From positions 4,269,001 to 4,333,000 of the forward strand of contig NZ_CP022957.1 of NCBI RefSeq assembly GCF_002269385.1: DNA of 64,000 bases, read 5' to 3'. Below are positions 8,849-17,118 of this stretch, in pieces. The position numbers were made by a program, and so were the translations under genes. Each line of letters begins with the position of its first letter. The first letter of the stretch is position 1. Below the pieces are notes generated by a model. It had not been told where the DNA came from, did not search any database, and worked only from the letters and a program-made list of their open reading frames with translations. The stretch is from Maribacter cobaltidurans. GTDB taxonomy: Bacteria; Bacteroidota; Bacteroidia; Flavobacteriales; Flavobacteriaceae.

Positions 8849-10062
8849 TTCAAAAAATAGTCTTCGCTTTTCTCCTATTGGTTTCTGTACGGATGGTTGG
8901 TCAGGATACCGCTTATTCGGGTGATCCGGATGCTTCTTATTTTGCGGCTAGGGAACTGGCATTTGCAGGAAAGAGGAAAACCGCAAGAGATACCTTAAAA
9001 AAAATACTTATTGAATATCCAGAGTATACGGATGTTAGAAGTCTTTTGGCAAAAACCTATAGCTGGGACCAGGAATACGATACGGCCAGATTGGAATTTA
9101 ATAGAATTACAAGTAAGGAACGAGAAAATCTAGAGGCTTGGATAGGATCTATTAAGAATGAACAATATGCCAAAAATTACCTCATCGCCTTGGGACTTAC
9201 CAACAAGGCCCTAAGCTATCTACCGGAAAACGAGTCATTATCCAACCTTAAGGAAGAGATTCTTCAACAGATTGCCGACCAACAACTTTTACAGAATGTT
9301 CTAAAGAAAACTAAAATTGAGGAAGAACGGAATCAATCCATGACCGTTTATACCCAAGCTGAGGTCTTTGACAAGGAATTGGATGCCATGTATTACGGTG
9401 CGATGGAATACCAAAAGAAGACTAAATGGGGGGGGCTCCTATCCAGATTAAACTATCAGCGTCGTTTTAATATCAATGGTATACAAGGAGAAGTGGATGC
9501 TTATCCAAGATTTTCCAAAACCCTAAGCGGTTATTTTAATTATGGTTATTCCGGAGCCCCAATTTTCCCAAAACACAGAATAGGAGGGGAGCTGGTAAAG
9601 GAACTGCCAAAGGCTATGGAAGCCTCATTGGGTTTTAGACATTTGATATTTGATCAGGACGATGCCACGATCCTTACAGGGACTTTTGGGTTATACCGCG
9701 GAAATTATTATGCCGTTCTTAGGCCCTATGTGATACCCTCGGCAAAAAAAGGGCTAGGTCTTTCCGGAAATATGTTGCTACGAAAGTATTTAAGGGACGG
9801 AAACAATTTCTGGGGCGTTAATCTAGTGTATGGCTTTGATACCGAATTGAATCAATTCATCATAAACGGACAACTATTGGCAGAAACGCTCCTGTACCTA
9901 GAATCACAAAGACTTCGATTGGAATATCAGTTTACTAATAAAAAGGGGAATAATCAATATAAGGTCAATATAGGTGCAAACCGTCAGGAATTGGCTTTCA
10001 GTACTGGTAATTTCTTTTTTTCGGTTACGGCGGGACTTGCATACCAAGTGAAATTCCGTTGA
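8845..10062 (+). CDS. YaiO-family outer-membrane beta-barrel protein with TPR
   Basis: 405 residues, coupled to the preceding gene by an ATGA overlap. A signal peptide (1-~19, cleaved near VRMVGQ) shows export. A TPR region (~28-110, with KILIEYPEYTDVRSLLAKTYSW) precedes a beta-rich C-terminal half (~165-405) of alternating aromatic strands ending in a strand with terminal LAYQVKFR, as in outer-membrane barrels. This arrangement matches the YaiO family, which in enterobacteria also sits beside a family 2 glycosyltransferase (YaiP). It probably provides the outer-membrane exit for the polysaccharide made by the GT2 protein. It is the last gene of the operon; no strong terminator follows directly. 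Confidence 0.85.
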   Translation: MIQKIVFAFLLLVSVRMVGQDTAYSGDPDASYFAARELAFAGKRKTARDTLKKILIEYPEYTDVRSLLAKTYSWDQEYDTARLEFNRITSKERENLEAWIGSIKNEQYAKNYLIALGLTNKALSYLPENESLSNLKEEILQQIADQQLLQNVLKKTKIEEERNQSMTVYTQAEVFDKELDAMYYGAMEYQKKTKWGGLLSRLNYQRRFNINGIQGEVDAYPRFSKTLSGYFNYGYSGAPIFPKHRIGGELVKELPKAMEASLGFRHLIFDQDDATILTGTFGLYRGNYYAVLRPYVIPSAKKGLGLSGNMLLRKYLRDGNNFWGVNLVYGFDTELNQFIINGQLLAETLLYLESQRLRLEYQFTNKKGNNQYKVNIGANRQELAFSTGNFFFSVTAGLAYQVKFR

Positions 10063-10189
10063 AAGATTATAAATAATCGATGAAAGGTATAAACCTAATC
10101 GTTTATAAAACAAAGGAATACCTCAACCTGGAATTCAATACCTATAATAACTGTATTTTTTACAACATAAATGAACGAGTTTACCACAA

Positions 10190-10224
10190 TTTGTTGTCAA
10201 AAGCATAATGAGAATATACTTTTA
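10190..10224 (+). promoter_or_regulatory. Candidate flavobacterial promoter ahead of micro-ORF pair
   Basis: TTTG at 10190-10193 and TACTTTTA at 10217-10224 are 23 nt apart, fitting the Bacteroidota pattern TTTG-N17-23-TAnnTTTG with one mismatch. Transcription would begin near 10231, about 47 nt before the first micro-ORF. The region is very AT-rich, so a chance match is possible. Confidence 0.35.
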
Positions 10225-10277
10225 GGGCATACTTTATAAGTAACCAAATCGAATTATAAACCTAAAACCCCTAATAC

Positions 10278-10376
10278 ATGCTTTACGATACCTACGGTGA
10301 AGAATACTTGGTTTTTCTTCAAGAACTAAATGAAATTCTTAGCCTTAACGAATTAGCGGAATTGGACTATATGTAA
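10278..10376 (+). CDS. Micro-ORF 1 (32 residues), hypothetical
   Basis: ATG 10278 to TAA 10376 encodes a 32-residue acidic peptide beginning MLYDTYGEEY. Its core EYLVFLQELNEILSL aligns without gaps with SYHNFIEDLNNILVD of the next micro-ORF (shared Y, F, L, N, I, L at the same spacing). That similarity is the main evidence that it is translated. It has no signal peptide and no double-Gly leader. It lies between the polysaccharide operon and the rpoD terminator. Function unknown; it could be a small regulator, toxin-like or signalling peptide, or a chance frame. Confidence 0.4.
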   Translation: MLYDTYGEEYLVFLQELNEILSLNELAELDYM

Positions 10377-10407
10377 TTGAAATCATCTTAACCTAAAATA
10401 AAGTAGT

Positions 10408-10509
10408 ATGGCAAATCAAAGTAATGACAATGCGTCCTATCATAATTTTATTGAGGACTTGAACAACATACTTGTTGACATTAATATCAACAAACTAACC
10501 TATTCTTAG
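10408..10509 (+). CDS. Micro-ORF 2 (33 residues), paralogue of micro-ORF 1
   Basis: ATG 10408 to TAG 10509 encodes a 33-residue peptide beginning MANQSNDNAS. The amphipathic helix-like core YHNFIEDLNNIL matches YLVFLQELNEIL of micro-ORF 1. The frame ends just before the bidirectional terminator at 10528, as expected for the last gene of a short transcript. A/G-rich sequence (AAATAAAGTAGT) precedes the ATG but there is no clear Shine-Dalgarno site, as usual in this phylum. No known family recognised. Confidence 0.42.
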   Translation: MANQSNDNASYHNFIEDLNNILVDININKLTYS

Positions 10510-10527
10510 TGTCTAGTGTGTACTACC

Positions 10528-10564
10528 AAAAAAGCGCCTTTAGAATCTAAAGGCGCTTTTTTAT
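10528..10564. terminator. Bidirectional rho-independent terminator
   Basis: Stem AAAAAAGCGCCTTTA (10529-10543) pairs with TAAAGGCGCTTTTTT across a 5-nt loop. A-rich and T-rich flanks make it work in both directions: it ends the micro-ORF transcript on the plus strand and rpoD on the minus strand. Confidence 0.9.
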
Positions 10565-10581
10565 TTGAGGCTGTTCAATCT

Positions 10582-11445
10582 TTATCCCAAGTATGTCTTT
10601 AACAACTTACTTCTGGAATTATGGCGTAGCTTTCTAATTGCTTTTTCCCTTATTTGCCTTACGCGTTCCCTTGTCAAATCAAAGGTATGACCTATTTCGG
10701 CCAAGGTCATGGACTGTTGGTCTCCTATACCATAATATAATTTCACTACGTCGGCTTCCCTAGGGGAAAGGGTTTCCAAAGCGCGATTGATTTCCGTATT
10801 CAAGGATTGTTGTAATAAATGGTTGTCCGGTTTTGGGGACTCTCCCGATCTTAGTACATCGTAAAGATTGGAGTCCTCGCCTTCCCTTAAGGGAGCATCC
10901 ATGGAAACATGCCTGCCGGAATTCTTTAAGGATTGCTTTACCTCCGTAACCGTCATTTCCAATTCCTTGGCAATTTCTTCTGCGGATGGCGGACGTTCAT
11001 GAGTCTGCTCCAAATAGGAAAAGGTTTTTTTGATTTTATTGATAGAACCTATTTTGTTCAATGGCAATCTTACTACCCTGGATTGTTCTGCCAAGGCCTG
11101 TAAAATAGATTGTCTGATCCACCAAACGGCGTAGGAAATAAATTTAAATCCTCTGGTCTCGTCAAACCGTTTCGCAGCTTTTACCAAACCTAAATTACCT
11201 TCGTTGATTAAATCGGGTAATTTCAAACCTTGATTTTGGTACTGTTTTGCTACGGATACCACGAACCTAAGATTGGCCGTGGTCAATTTTTCAAGGGCCA
11301 CTTGATCGCCCTCTCTTATCCTTTGCGCCAGTTCTACTTCCTCGTTTGCTGTGATTAAATCTATTTTACTGATATCTTGCAGATATTTGTCCAATGATTT
11401 TGATTCACGATTGGTTACCTGCTTGATAATCTTTAGTTGCCTCAT
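10582..11445 (-). CDS. rpoD: Primary RNA polymerase sigma factor RpoD/SigA
   Basis: 287 residues, the short Bacteroidota form without region 1.1. Region 1.2 covers ~12-50 ([14 protein letters not shown]). Region 2 holds the polymerase-binding segment [12 protein letters not shown] and the -10-melting stretch [16 protein letters not shown]. Region 3 spans ~130-200, and region 4 ends with a helix-turn-helix ([20 protein letters not shown]) that contacts the -33 element. This factor gives the phylum its unusual TTTG/TAnnTTTG promoters. It is transcribed alone and stops 18 nt from the shared terminator. Confidence 0.97.
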   Translation of the reverse strand: MRQLKIIKQVTNRESKSLDKYLQDISKIDLITANEEVELAQRIREGDQVALEKLTTANLRFVVSVAKQYQNQGLKLPDLINEGNLGLVKAAKRFDETRGFKFISYAVWWIRQSILQALAEQSRVVRLPLNKIGSINKIKKTFSYLEQTHERPPSAEEIAKELEMTVTEVKQSLKNSGRHVSMDAPLREGEDSNLYDVLRSGESPKPDNHLLQQSLNTEINRALETLSPREADVVKLYYGIGDQQSMTLAEIGHTFDLTRERVRQIREKAIRKLRHNSRSKLLKTYLG

Positions 11446-11565
11446 ATATATTTTTTTATGTTAAGTTACTACAAGTTCTCATTATACATTTTTATTACGT
11501 CTTTTCCAAAGGGAAACCTATAATGTTTTCCAAAATTTATAAGCTATTTCATAAATTATTAAGGA

Positions 11566-11598
11566 TTTAGGTGATTGCCCCACCAAAGCTTATTTTTG
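11566..11598 (+). promoter_or_regulatory. Promoter for the DUF6155-like gene
   Basis: A perfect -7 box TATTTTTG sits at 11591-11598, with a weak -33 match (TTTA, 11566-11569) 21 nt upstream. The predicted start near 11605 leaves a leader of about 10 nt before ATG 11615, typical for this phylum. Confidence 0.55.
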
Positions 11599-11614
11599 TG
11601 CCAAGCATATCTCC

Positions 11615-12124
11615 ATGAGCAAAAGAGCCCTAAAAACATACTTGGCAGAATTAAATAAAAAAGCCCTGGAAGCACAGGTGATGGAACTATATGAAAAGTT
11701 CCCGGATGTAAAGACCTATTACAACTTTGCCTTTAATCCCAAAGAGGACAAATTAGTGCAAGAGGCAAAGAGCAAAATATCAAATGAATACTTTCCTTTA
11801 AAAAGAAAACGGCCCAAGGCGAGAAGGTCCGTAGCCCAAAAATATATCAAGCACTTTATAAAGCTCGGTGTGGAAAGCACCATGGTAGCCGATGTCATGT
11901 GTTTTAATTTGGAAATTGCCCAGACCTTTGCACTGGAACGCAATGTGCCCGATGCTTTTTACAAGAGTATGTTGAATTCCTTCACAGAAATGACGACTTT
12001 TATTTCTCAACATGGTATTTTGGAAGAATTTAAGTACCGTATCGTAAAGATTTACGAACACGTTCAAAATGAGGATTGGCTTTATAAGGAAGAATTCTCA
12101 AGATCATTGGATATTTTAGAATAA
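11615..12124 (+). CDS. DUF6155-like conserved hypothetical protein
   Basis: 169 residues, soluble, helical and basic. It opens MSKRALKTYLAELNKK, has a Lys/Arg-rich middle (LKRKRPKARRSVAQKY, ~60-78) and ends in a helical domain (YKSMLNSFTEM, YEHVQNEDW). It resembles the small flavobacterial family I know as DUF6155, whose function is not established. It starts about 10 nt after the predicted transcription start and is followed 10 nt later by the dehydrogenase gene, so the two are probably cotranscribed. Confidence 0.75.
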   Translation: MSKRALKTYLAELNKKALEAQVMELYEKFPDVKTYYNFAFNPKEDKLVQEAKSKISNEYFPLKRKRPKARRSVAQKYIKHFIKLGVESTMVADVMCFNLEIAQTFALERNVPDAFYKSMLNSFTEMTTFISQHGILEEFKYRIVKIYEHVQNEDWLYKEEFSRSLDILE

Positions 12125-12134
12125 AAAAGGGAAA

Positions 12135-13064
12135 ATGGCTATAGTAATTATAAGACAGGATGGTAAAATCGATGCATGGAAAAAGGCTTTAAAGGAAAGG
12201 AACCCTTCCATTGAAGTGTATAGTTATTTAGAGGAGCATCCCAAAGAGTCGATTACCATGGCTTTGATATGGAAGCATCCAAAGGGTACCTTGGCCCAAT
12301 ATCCCAATTTAAAGTGCATAGCCTCGGCCGGCGCGGGTGTGGATTATATTTTTGATGATTCCACCGCACCTACAAATACACCCATTACCCGGGTCGTTGA
12401 CCCGTATTTGGCCAGTGATATGTCAGAACATGTTCTGGCTGTTATTTTAGCTGAATTAAAAAATTTCAATACGTATAAACTTCAGCAGGTGGACCATAAT
12501 TGGAATCCCAAAGAGTATCGGCGTATCCAGGATGTAACAATCGGTATAATGGGCCTGGGTGAGTTAGGAGCACTAACTGCTAAGAATCTTGTCAAATACG
12601 GTTTTCAAGTCCAAGGTTGGTCCCGAAGTAAGAAGGAAATTGAAGGTGTACAGGCATTCGCCGGCCAGGAACAGCTGGACCCATTTCTCAATTCCACTGA
12701 ATTTTTGGTATGCCTTTTACCCTTAACACCGCAGACCGAAGGTATTCTGAATAGGTCCTTGTTTTTAAAGCTTCCAAAGAATGCCTATATCATTAATGTG
12801 GCCCGAGGAGGCCATATGGTGGACGAAGATTTGTTACACGCTTTGGACAGTGGTCATTTGTCCGGTGCCAGTTTGGATGTGTACCATGAGGAACCATTGC
12901 CCGGGGACCATCCCTTTTGGCAACACCCCAAAATATTTATGACCCCGCACTACGCAAGTGTATCGGATACCCATTCCGTGGTGCCCCAAATTTTAGAAAA
13001 TTACGAAAGACTGGGAAATAACAGAGAACTCCTTAATAAGGTAAACCGAACCAAGGGCTATTAA
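12135..13064 (+). CDS. D-2-hydroxyacid dehydrogenase (GhrA-like glyoxylate/hydroxypyruvate reductase)
   Basis: 309 residues, NAD(P)-dependent. The Rossmann motif GIMGLGELGALTA is at ~136, INVARGG (~220) carries the substrate-binding Arg, EEP (~254) the catalytic Glu and TPHYASVS (~272) the catalytic His. The 309-residue length and low similarity in the N-terminal catalytic segment match glyoxylate/hydroxypyruvate reductase A rather than phosphoglycerate dehydrogenase. It should reduce glyoxylate or hydroxypyruvate in the cytoplasm. It follows the DUF6155-like gene by 10 nt. Exact substrate is not determined by the sequence. Confidence 0.85.
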   Translation: MAIVIIRQDGKIDAWKKALKERNPSIEVYSYLEEHPKESITMALIWKHPKGTLAQYPNLKCIASAGAGVDYIFDDSTAPTNTPITRVVDPYLASDMSEHVLAVILAELKNFNTYKLQQVDHNWNPKEYRRIQDVTIGIMGLGELGALTAKNLVKYGFQVQGWSRSKKEIEGVQAFAGQEQLDPFLNSTEFLVCLLPLTPQTEGILNRSLFLKLPKNAYIINVARGGHMVDEDLLHALDSGHLSGASLDVYHEEPLPGDHPFWQHPKIFMTPHYASVSDTHSVVPQILENYERLGNNRELLNKVNRTKGY

Positions 13065-13085
13065 CAATGTCGGTTCATAACTATT

Positions 13086-13102
13086 CCCCTTAAATTAAGG
13101 GG
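13086..13102. repeat. Perfect 17-nt inverted repeat after the dehydrogenase gene
   Basis: CCCCTTAA-A-TTAAGGGG forms an 8-bp stem with one central base. It is 22 nt downstream of the dehydrogenase stop and about 90 nt before the helicase start. The sequence after it (TGGTGGTGTTTATATTTT) has only a late T-rich run, so it may be a weak terminator or a dimeric protein-binding site. Confidence 0.45.
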
Positions 13103-13189
13103 TGGTGGTGTTTATATTTTAATTACCGATAAAAATCCGCTAATTTTAAGGTTTCAAAATTTTTACCTAACTAAAATTTTCTTGCCTTT

Positions 13190-14701
13190 TTGGAATCCAC
13201 AAAAGACACTACGGAAAAAACATTGTACGGTTATCAGGAAGAAGACCTTAAGAAGATTTTTGAATATCTCGAGGACAATAAGGACAATTCCAATCTTCTG
13301 TACCAGTTGCCAACAGGTGGGGGGAAGACCGTTGTTTTTTCAGAAATAGCAAGAAGGTATATAGAAAAAACCGGGAAAAAGGTAGTAGTACTTACCCATC
13401 GTATTGAACTTAGTGTACAGACCTCCAAAATGCTGGACGGTTTTGGGGTAAACAATAAAATTATAAATAGTGATGTCAAGGAACTGAGGGACCAGAACGA
13501 GTTCAAATGTTTCGTGGCCATGGTGGAAACCCTTAACAATCGACTTCAGGAGGACAAGGTAGAAATCAATAATATTGGCCTGGTCATTATAGATGAGGCC
13601 CATTACAATTCCTTTAGAAAACTCTTTAAGTATTTTGAAAAGGCTGTAATTCTTGGGGTCACCGCAACTCCTTTAAGTTCTAACATTAAGCTTCCCATGA
13701 AGGACAACTATAAAAAGTTGATCATAGGGGAATCCATTGGGTCCTTAATCGAGAAGAAGTTTTTGGCAAGAGCCAATATGTACAACTACGATGTAAGTCT
13801 ACAAAGTCTAAAGCTTGGAATCAACGGGGATTACACCGTAAAATCCTCGGACGAACTTTATGGCAACCACAGCATGTTGGGCAAGTTGATGAATGCATAT
13901 AACGAGATTGCAAAAGGGACAAAAACGCTCATTTTCAATAATGGGATAAACACCTCCCGTTATGTCTACGACATTTTTAAAAAGGCCGGCTACAACATTC
14001 GCCATTTGGATAATAAAAACAACGCTTCGGAAAGAAGGGAAATCCTAAAGTGGTTCAAAGAGACCCCTGATGCTATATTGACCTCGGTAAGTATTCTTAC
14101 GACCGGTTTTGATGAGCCTTCGGTAGAAACCATAATTTTGAATAGGGCCACACGTTCGTTGACGCTTTATTTCCAAATGATAGGCCGTGGATCAAGATAC
14201 TTGCCGCATAAGGAGGAATTCAACGTCATCGATATGGGTAATAATATCGCGCGTTTTGGGATGTGGGATGCCAAGGTAGACTGGCAGGAAATATTTCATT
14301 TTCCAGATTTCTTTTTGGAAAACATCAAGAACGATGAAGATATTGAAAGGGAGTTCGTATATGAAATGCCTCAAGAATTGAGGGACGAGTTCTCAAAATC
14401 CGATAATATAGAGTTTGATATCAAGGCTGAATACAAGAAAAGTTTTGCCAATGGTGAAAAGTCCAAACTGGTGTTGGAAAAAAGTATTGAACAACATGCC
14501 AAAATCTGTGTGGAAAATGCCGAGGATGTTTTTGATGCCAGAATTTTGGCCAAAAAATTAAAGGAGGAAATACAGTATCGGGTCCGACAGTATTCCTATT
14601 GTATTATGAACAATACAAAAAATTACAAGGAATGGCTGGAAGAGGATTATGAGCGAAAGCTTCGTTCCAAGATATCCAAAATGTTCGCCGCTAAAATGTA
14701 A
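13190..14701 (+). CDS. RadD-like superfamily 2 DEAH helicase, copy A
   Basis: 503 residues from TTG 13190; no in-frame ATG precedes motif I, so the TTG is favoured. Walker A is LPTGGGKT (40-47), the Walker B/DEAH box is IIDEAHYN (~135), motif III is GVTATPLSS, and motif VI is QMIGRGSR in the second RecA domain after SILTTGFDEP. The C-terminal ~130 residues are a family-specific extension. The wording of motifs V-VI closely follows RadD (YejH) of E. coli, an SF2 ATPase of DNA repair and recombination. A close paralogue lies at 37132. Role in DNA processing is inferred from the family. Confidence 0.85.
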   Translation: MESTKDTTEKTLYGYQEEDLKKIFEYLEDNKDNSNLLYQLPTGGGKTVVFSEIARRYIEKTGKKVVVLTHRIELSVQTSKMLDGFGVNNKIINSDVKELRDQNEFKCFVAMVETLNNRLQEDKVEINNIGLVIIDEAHYNSFRKLFKYFEKAVILGVTATPLSSNIKLPMKDNYKKLIIGESIGSLIEKKFLARANMYNYDVSLQSLKLGINGDYTVKSSDELYGNHSMLGKLMNAYNEIAKGTKTLIFNNGINTSRYVYDIFKKAGYNIRHLDNKNNASERREILKWFKETPDAILTSVSILTTGFDEPSVETIILNRATRSLTLYFQMIGRGSRYLPHKEEFNVIDMGNNIARFGMWDAKVDWQEIFHFPDFFLENIKNDEDIEREFVYEMPQELRDEFSKSDNIEFDIKAEYKKSFANGEKSKLVLEKSIEQHAKICVENAEDVFDARILAKKLKEEIQYRVRQYSYCIMNNTKNYKEWLEEDYERKLRSKISKMFAAKM

Positions 14702-14877
14702 ATATATCACGGAATTGGTTCCTGCTATTGCAAATCCCACTTTTTTACGATTCTTTACTTACCATTTTAAGCTTTAGCACTCCGAATTTTATGGTATTCC
14801 GAAAAATAAGGACAATCCTGTAAAAATTGGTCAGAGATGGTTAATTTAAGGGCTGTAATAACTCCAACTTGCTGAAA

Positions 14878-17088
14878 ATGAAAAACCGCTCACTGGCCCT
14901 AACCTATATACCCACACTACTACTCACAGGGATTTATGGCTATCATTTTTTAACGGGACTTTCTCCCATACTCATGATGCTTTTGGCCATGGTCATAGGT
15001 GTAGTGGTCCAAACCTTGTTCTTATTGCTTTTTAAATTGATTCAGTTCCTTTTTAAGGGGATTGATTCCATATATATTTTGGCCGCAGTAAGCGGTGTTT
15101 CTACCTTGGTTTCATTAAAATTATTTGGTTTTGGATGGCCGGTAAACGTCTACTATCCAATTGCTTTGGGTGCGCTTTGCTGTATTTTGTTCCTTATTTG
15201 GTTTTTTAAGACAAGGTCTTTGCTTTCATTTTTGGTCCTGGTATTTGGGTTCATCGGCCTGGGATACGGTATTTATATTTTGTTTGATCCGGGTTCGGAT
15301 CCATATAAGGCGGATGTTCCTAGATTTACTTTAGGCACCGGACAGGTCCCATTGAACGAATTGGGTATGGATAACCCTTCGCAATTAGGGAAATATCAGG
15401 TCCTGACATTTACTTATGGAAGTGGGACGGATAAAAATAGAAAGGAATATAGAGAGGACATACGCTTTAAAACGGCAACGGTAGATGCTAGCCTCTTGTT
15501 ACCGGAGTGGAAGGGTAAAAAGAAAAAATGGAGAGAAAAATTCTGGGGGTTCGGAGTTTCTGAATTTCCGCTCAACGGACGTGTGTATATGCCCGAAGGC
15601 GATGGACCTTTTCCTTTGGCACTTATCGTACATGGCAATCATAGTATGATAGATTATTCGGATGATGGCTATGGCTATCTTGGTAATCTTCTGGCGAGCA
15701 GGGGCATCATTACGGTTTCGGTCGATGAAAATTTTGTCAACGCCCATTGGTCAGGCGATTTTAGGGGTAAGGAAATGCCCGTTAGGGCTTGGCTACTTTT
15801 GAAACATCTTGAGCTTTGGCAGGATTGGAACAAGAATCCAGAACATGAGCTTTCAGGAAAGATAGATATGGAAAATATTATGCTCATGGGTCATTCCCGT
15901 GGGGGAGAGGCGGTAACCATTGCAGGGGGGTATAATAGATTGCCCTATTTCCCGGATAATGCCAAAGTGCCCTTCGATTTCAATTTCAATATTAAGGGGA
16001 TTGTGTCCATAGCACCTACAGATTACAGGTATGATAGGAAAATCGTTTTAAGAAATTTGGATTATCTCAGTATTCAGGGCTCCTATGATTCCGATGAAGT
16101 GAGTTTCTGGGGATTAAGACCTTACCGCAGATTGCAATTTACGGACTCCCTTAGCCACTTTAAGGCCGGTGTTTATGTGCACCATGCCAACCATGGTCAG
16201 TTCAACACCACTTGGGGCAATTCTGATTTTGGAGCTCCTATGAAATGGTTATTGAACCTAAAGCCGCTTCTAGCAGAAGAGGAACAACAAGAAATTGCCA
16301 AGGTTTTTATTAGCGCTTTTGCCGAAGCCTCGCTCAAAGGGAATACGGATTATCTCCCACTATTTAAAAATGTGGCTCTGGGAGAGGAATGGTTGCCGGA
16401 TGAATACCTATTGACCCACTTTGAAACCTCGAACTTTAGTGGCTTGGTCGATTTTGAAGAGGATATCGATATAACCACGGCTGGCGACAGTCTTCAGGTC
16501 AAGGGAAAAAACCTCTCGCTTTGGAAGGAAATTGTATTGAAGACCCGGGATAACGGCAAGCAGGATAATAATGCCGTGGTATTGGGATGGAACAATGGTG
16601 ATAGTACTACGGTGGACCAAGACCCTACGTACGAAATCAATGCTTACTCCACTTTATGGGCACAAGGAGCCAGTAGTGTTCAAATGTCCATTGCCAGTGG
16701 GGATATGAAATGGCTTGAAAGTGGGGGAGAGGATAAAACCGAAACGGAAAAGACAAATAAAACAGAAAGTGAGGATGAATTTTTTGCCGATTTCAGAATC
16801 GAATTGATAGATAGTGTGGGACATGTAGCCGATTTAAAGGTATCCGATGCCAAACGCATCATGAAGCCCTTAAAGACCAGGTTCACCAAGTTAAAGTCCC
16901 TTGACAAGGAAATGATAGGGGACGAGTGGGAAGTACAGCTGCAGACCTTCCATTTTCCCATATCCTTGTTCAAACAGAAGCAAACTGAATTTGACCCAAA
17001 ATCGGTTTCTAAAATACGCTTTGTGTTTGACCAAACCCCAAAAGGAGTAGTGGTTATGGATGATATTGGATATGTTCCAACAGAATGA
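14878..17088 (+). CDS. Membrane protein with periplasmic or cytoplasmic alpha/beta-hydrolase domain
   Basis: 736 residues from ATG 14878; a TTG 9 nt upstream is the longer alternative. About five transmembrane helices fill ~5-145. The hydrolase domain follows: LIVHGNHSM (oxyanion region), LMGHSRGGEA (~340) with the nucleophile Ser in the G-x-S-x-G elbow, and HHANHGQFN (~440) with the likely catalytic His. A C-terminal beta-rich domain (~530-736) contains acidic insertions. The hydrolase resembles chlorophyllase and dienelactone-hydrolase types; the substrate is unknown. A 30-nt gap separates it from the glycosyltransferase downstream, so they probably share a transcript. Confidence 0.75.
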   Translation: MKNRSLALTYIPTLLLTGIYGYHFLTGLSPILMMLLAMVIGVVVQTLFLLLFKLIQFLFKGIDSIYILAAVSGVSTLVSLKLFGFGWPVNVYYPIALGALCCILFLIWFFKTRSLLSFLVLVFGFIGLGYGIYILFDPGSDPYKADVPRFTLGTGQVPLNELGMDNPSQLGKYQVLTFTYGSGTDKNRKEYREDIRFKTATVDASLLLPEWKGKKKKWREKFWGFGVSEFPLNGRVYMPEGDGPFPLALIVHGNHSMIDYSDDGYGYLGNLLASRGIITVSVDENFVNAHWSGDFRGKEMPVRAWLLLKHLELWQDWNKNPEHELSGKIDMENIMLMGHSRGGEAVTIAGGYNRLPYFPDNAKVPFDFNFNIKGIVSIAPTDYRYDRKIVLRNLDYLSIQGSYDSDEVSFWGLRPYRRLQFTDSLSHFKAGVYVHHANHGQFNTTWGNSDFGAPMKWLLNLKPLLAEEEQQEIAKVFISAFAEASLKGNTDYLPLFKNVALGEEWLPDEYLLTHFETSNFSGLVDFEEDIDITTAGDSLQVKGKNLSLWKEIVLKTRDNGKQDNNAVVLGWNNGDSTTVDQDPTYEINAYSTLWAQGASSVQMSIASGDMKWLESGGEDKTETEKTNKTESEDEFFADFRIELIDSVGHVADLKVSDAKRIMKPLKTRFTKLKSLDKEMIGDEWEVQLQTFHFPISLFKQKQTEFDPKSVSKIRFVFDQTPKGVVVMDDIGYVPTE

Positions 17089-17118
17089 ATCTTTGTCTTC
17101 CCTTAAATTGAAGTAAAC

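Noticed and set aside
10080..10208. 42-codon plus-strand frame beginning MKGINLIVYK, 17 nt after the YaiO gene
   Set aside because: No ribosome site, no recognisable domain, composition expected of AT-rich DNA, and it overlaps the candidate promoter of the micro-ORF pair. Conservation would be needed to accept it.
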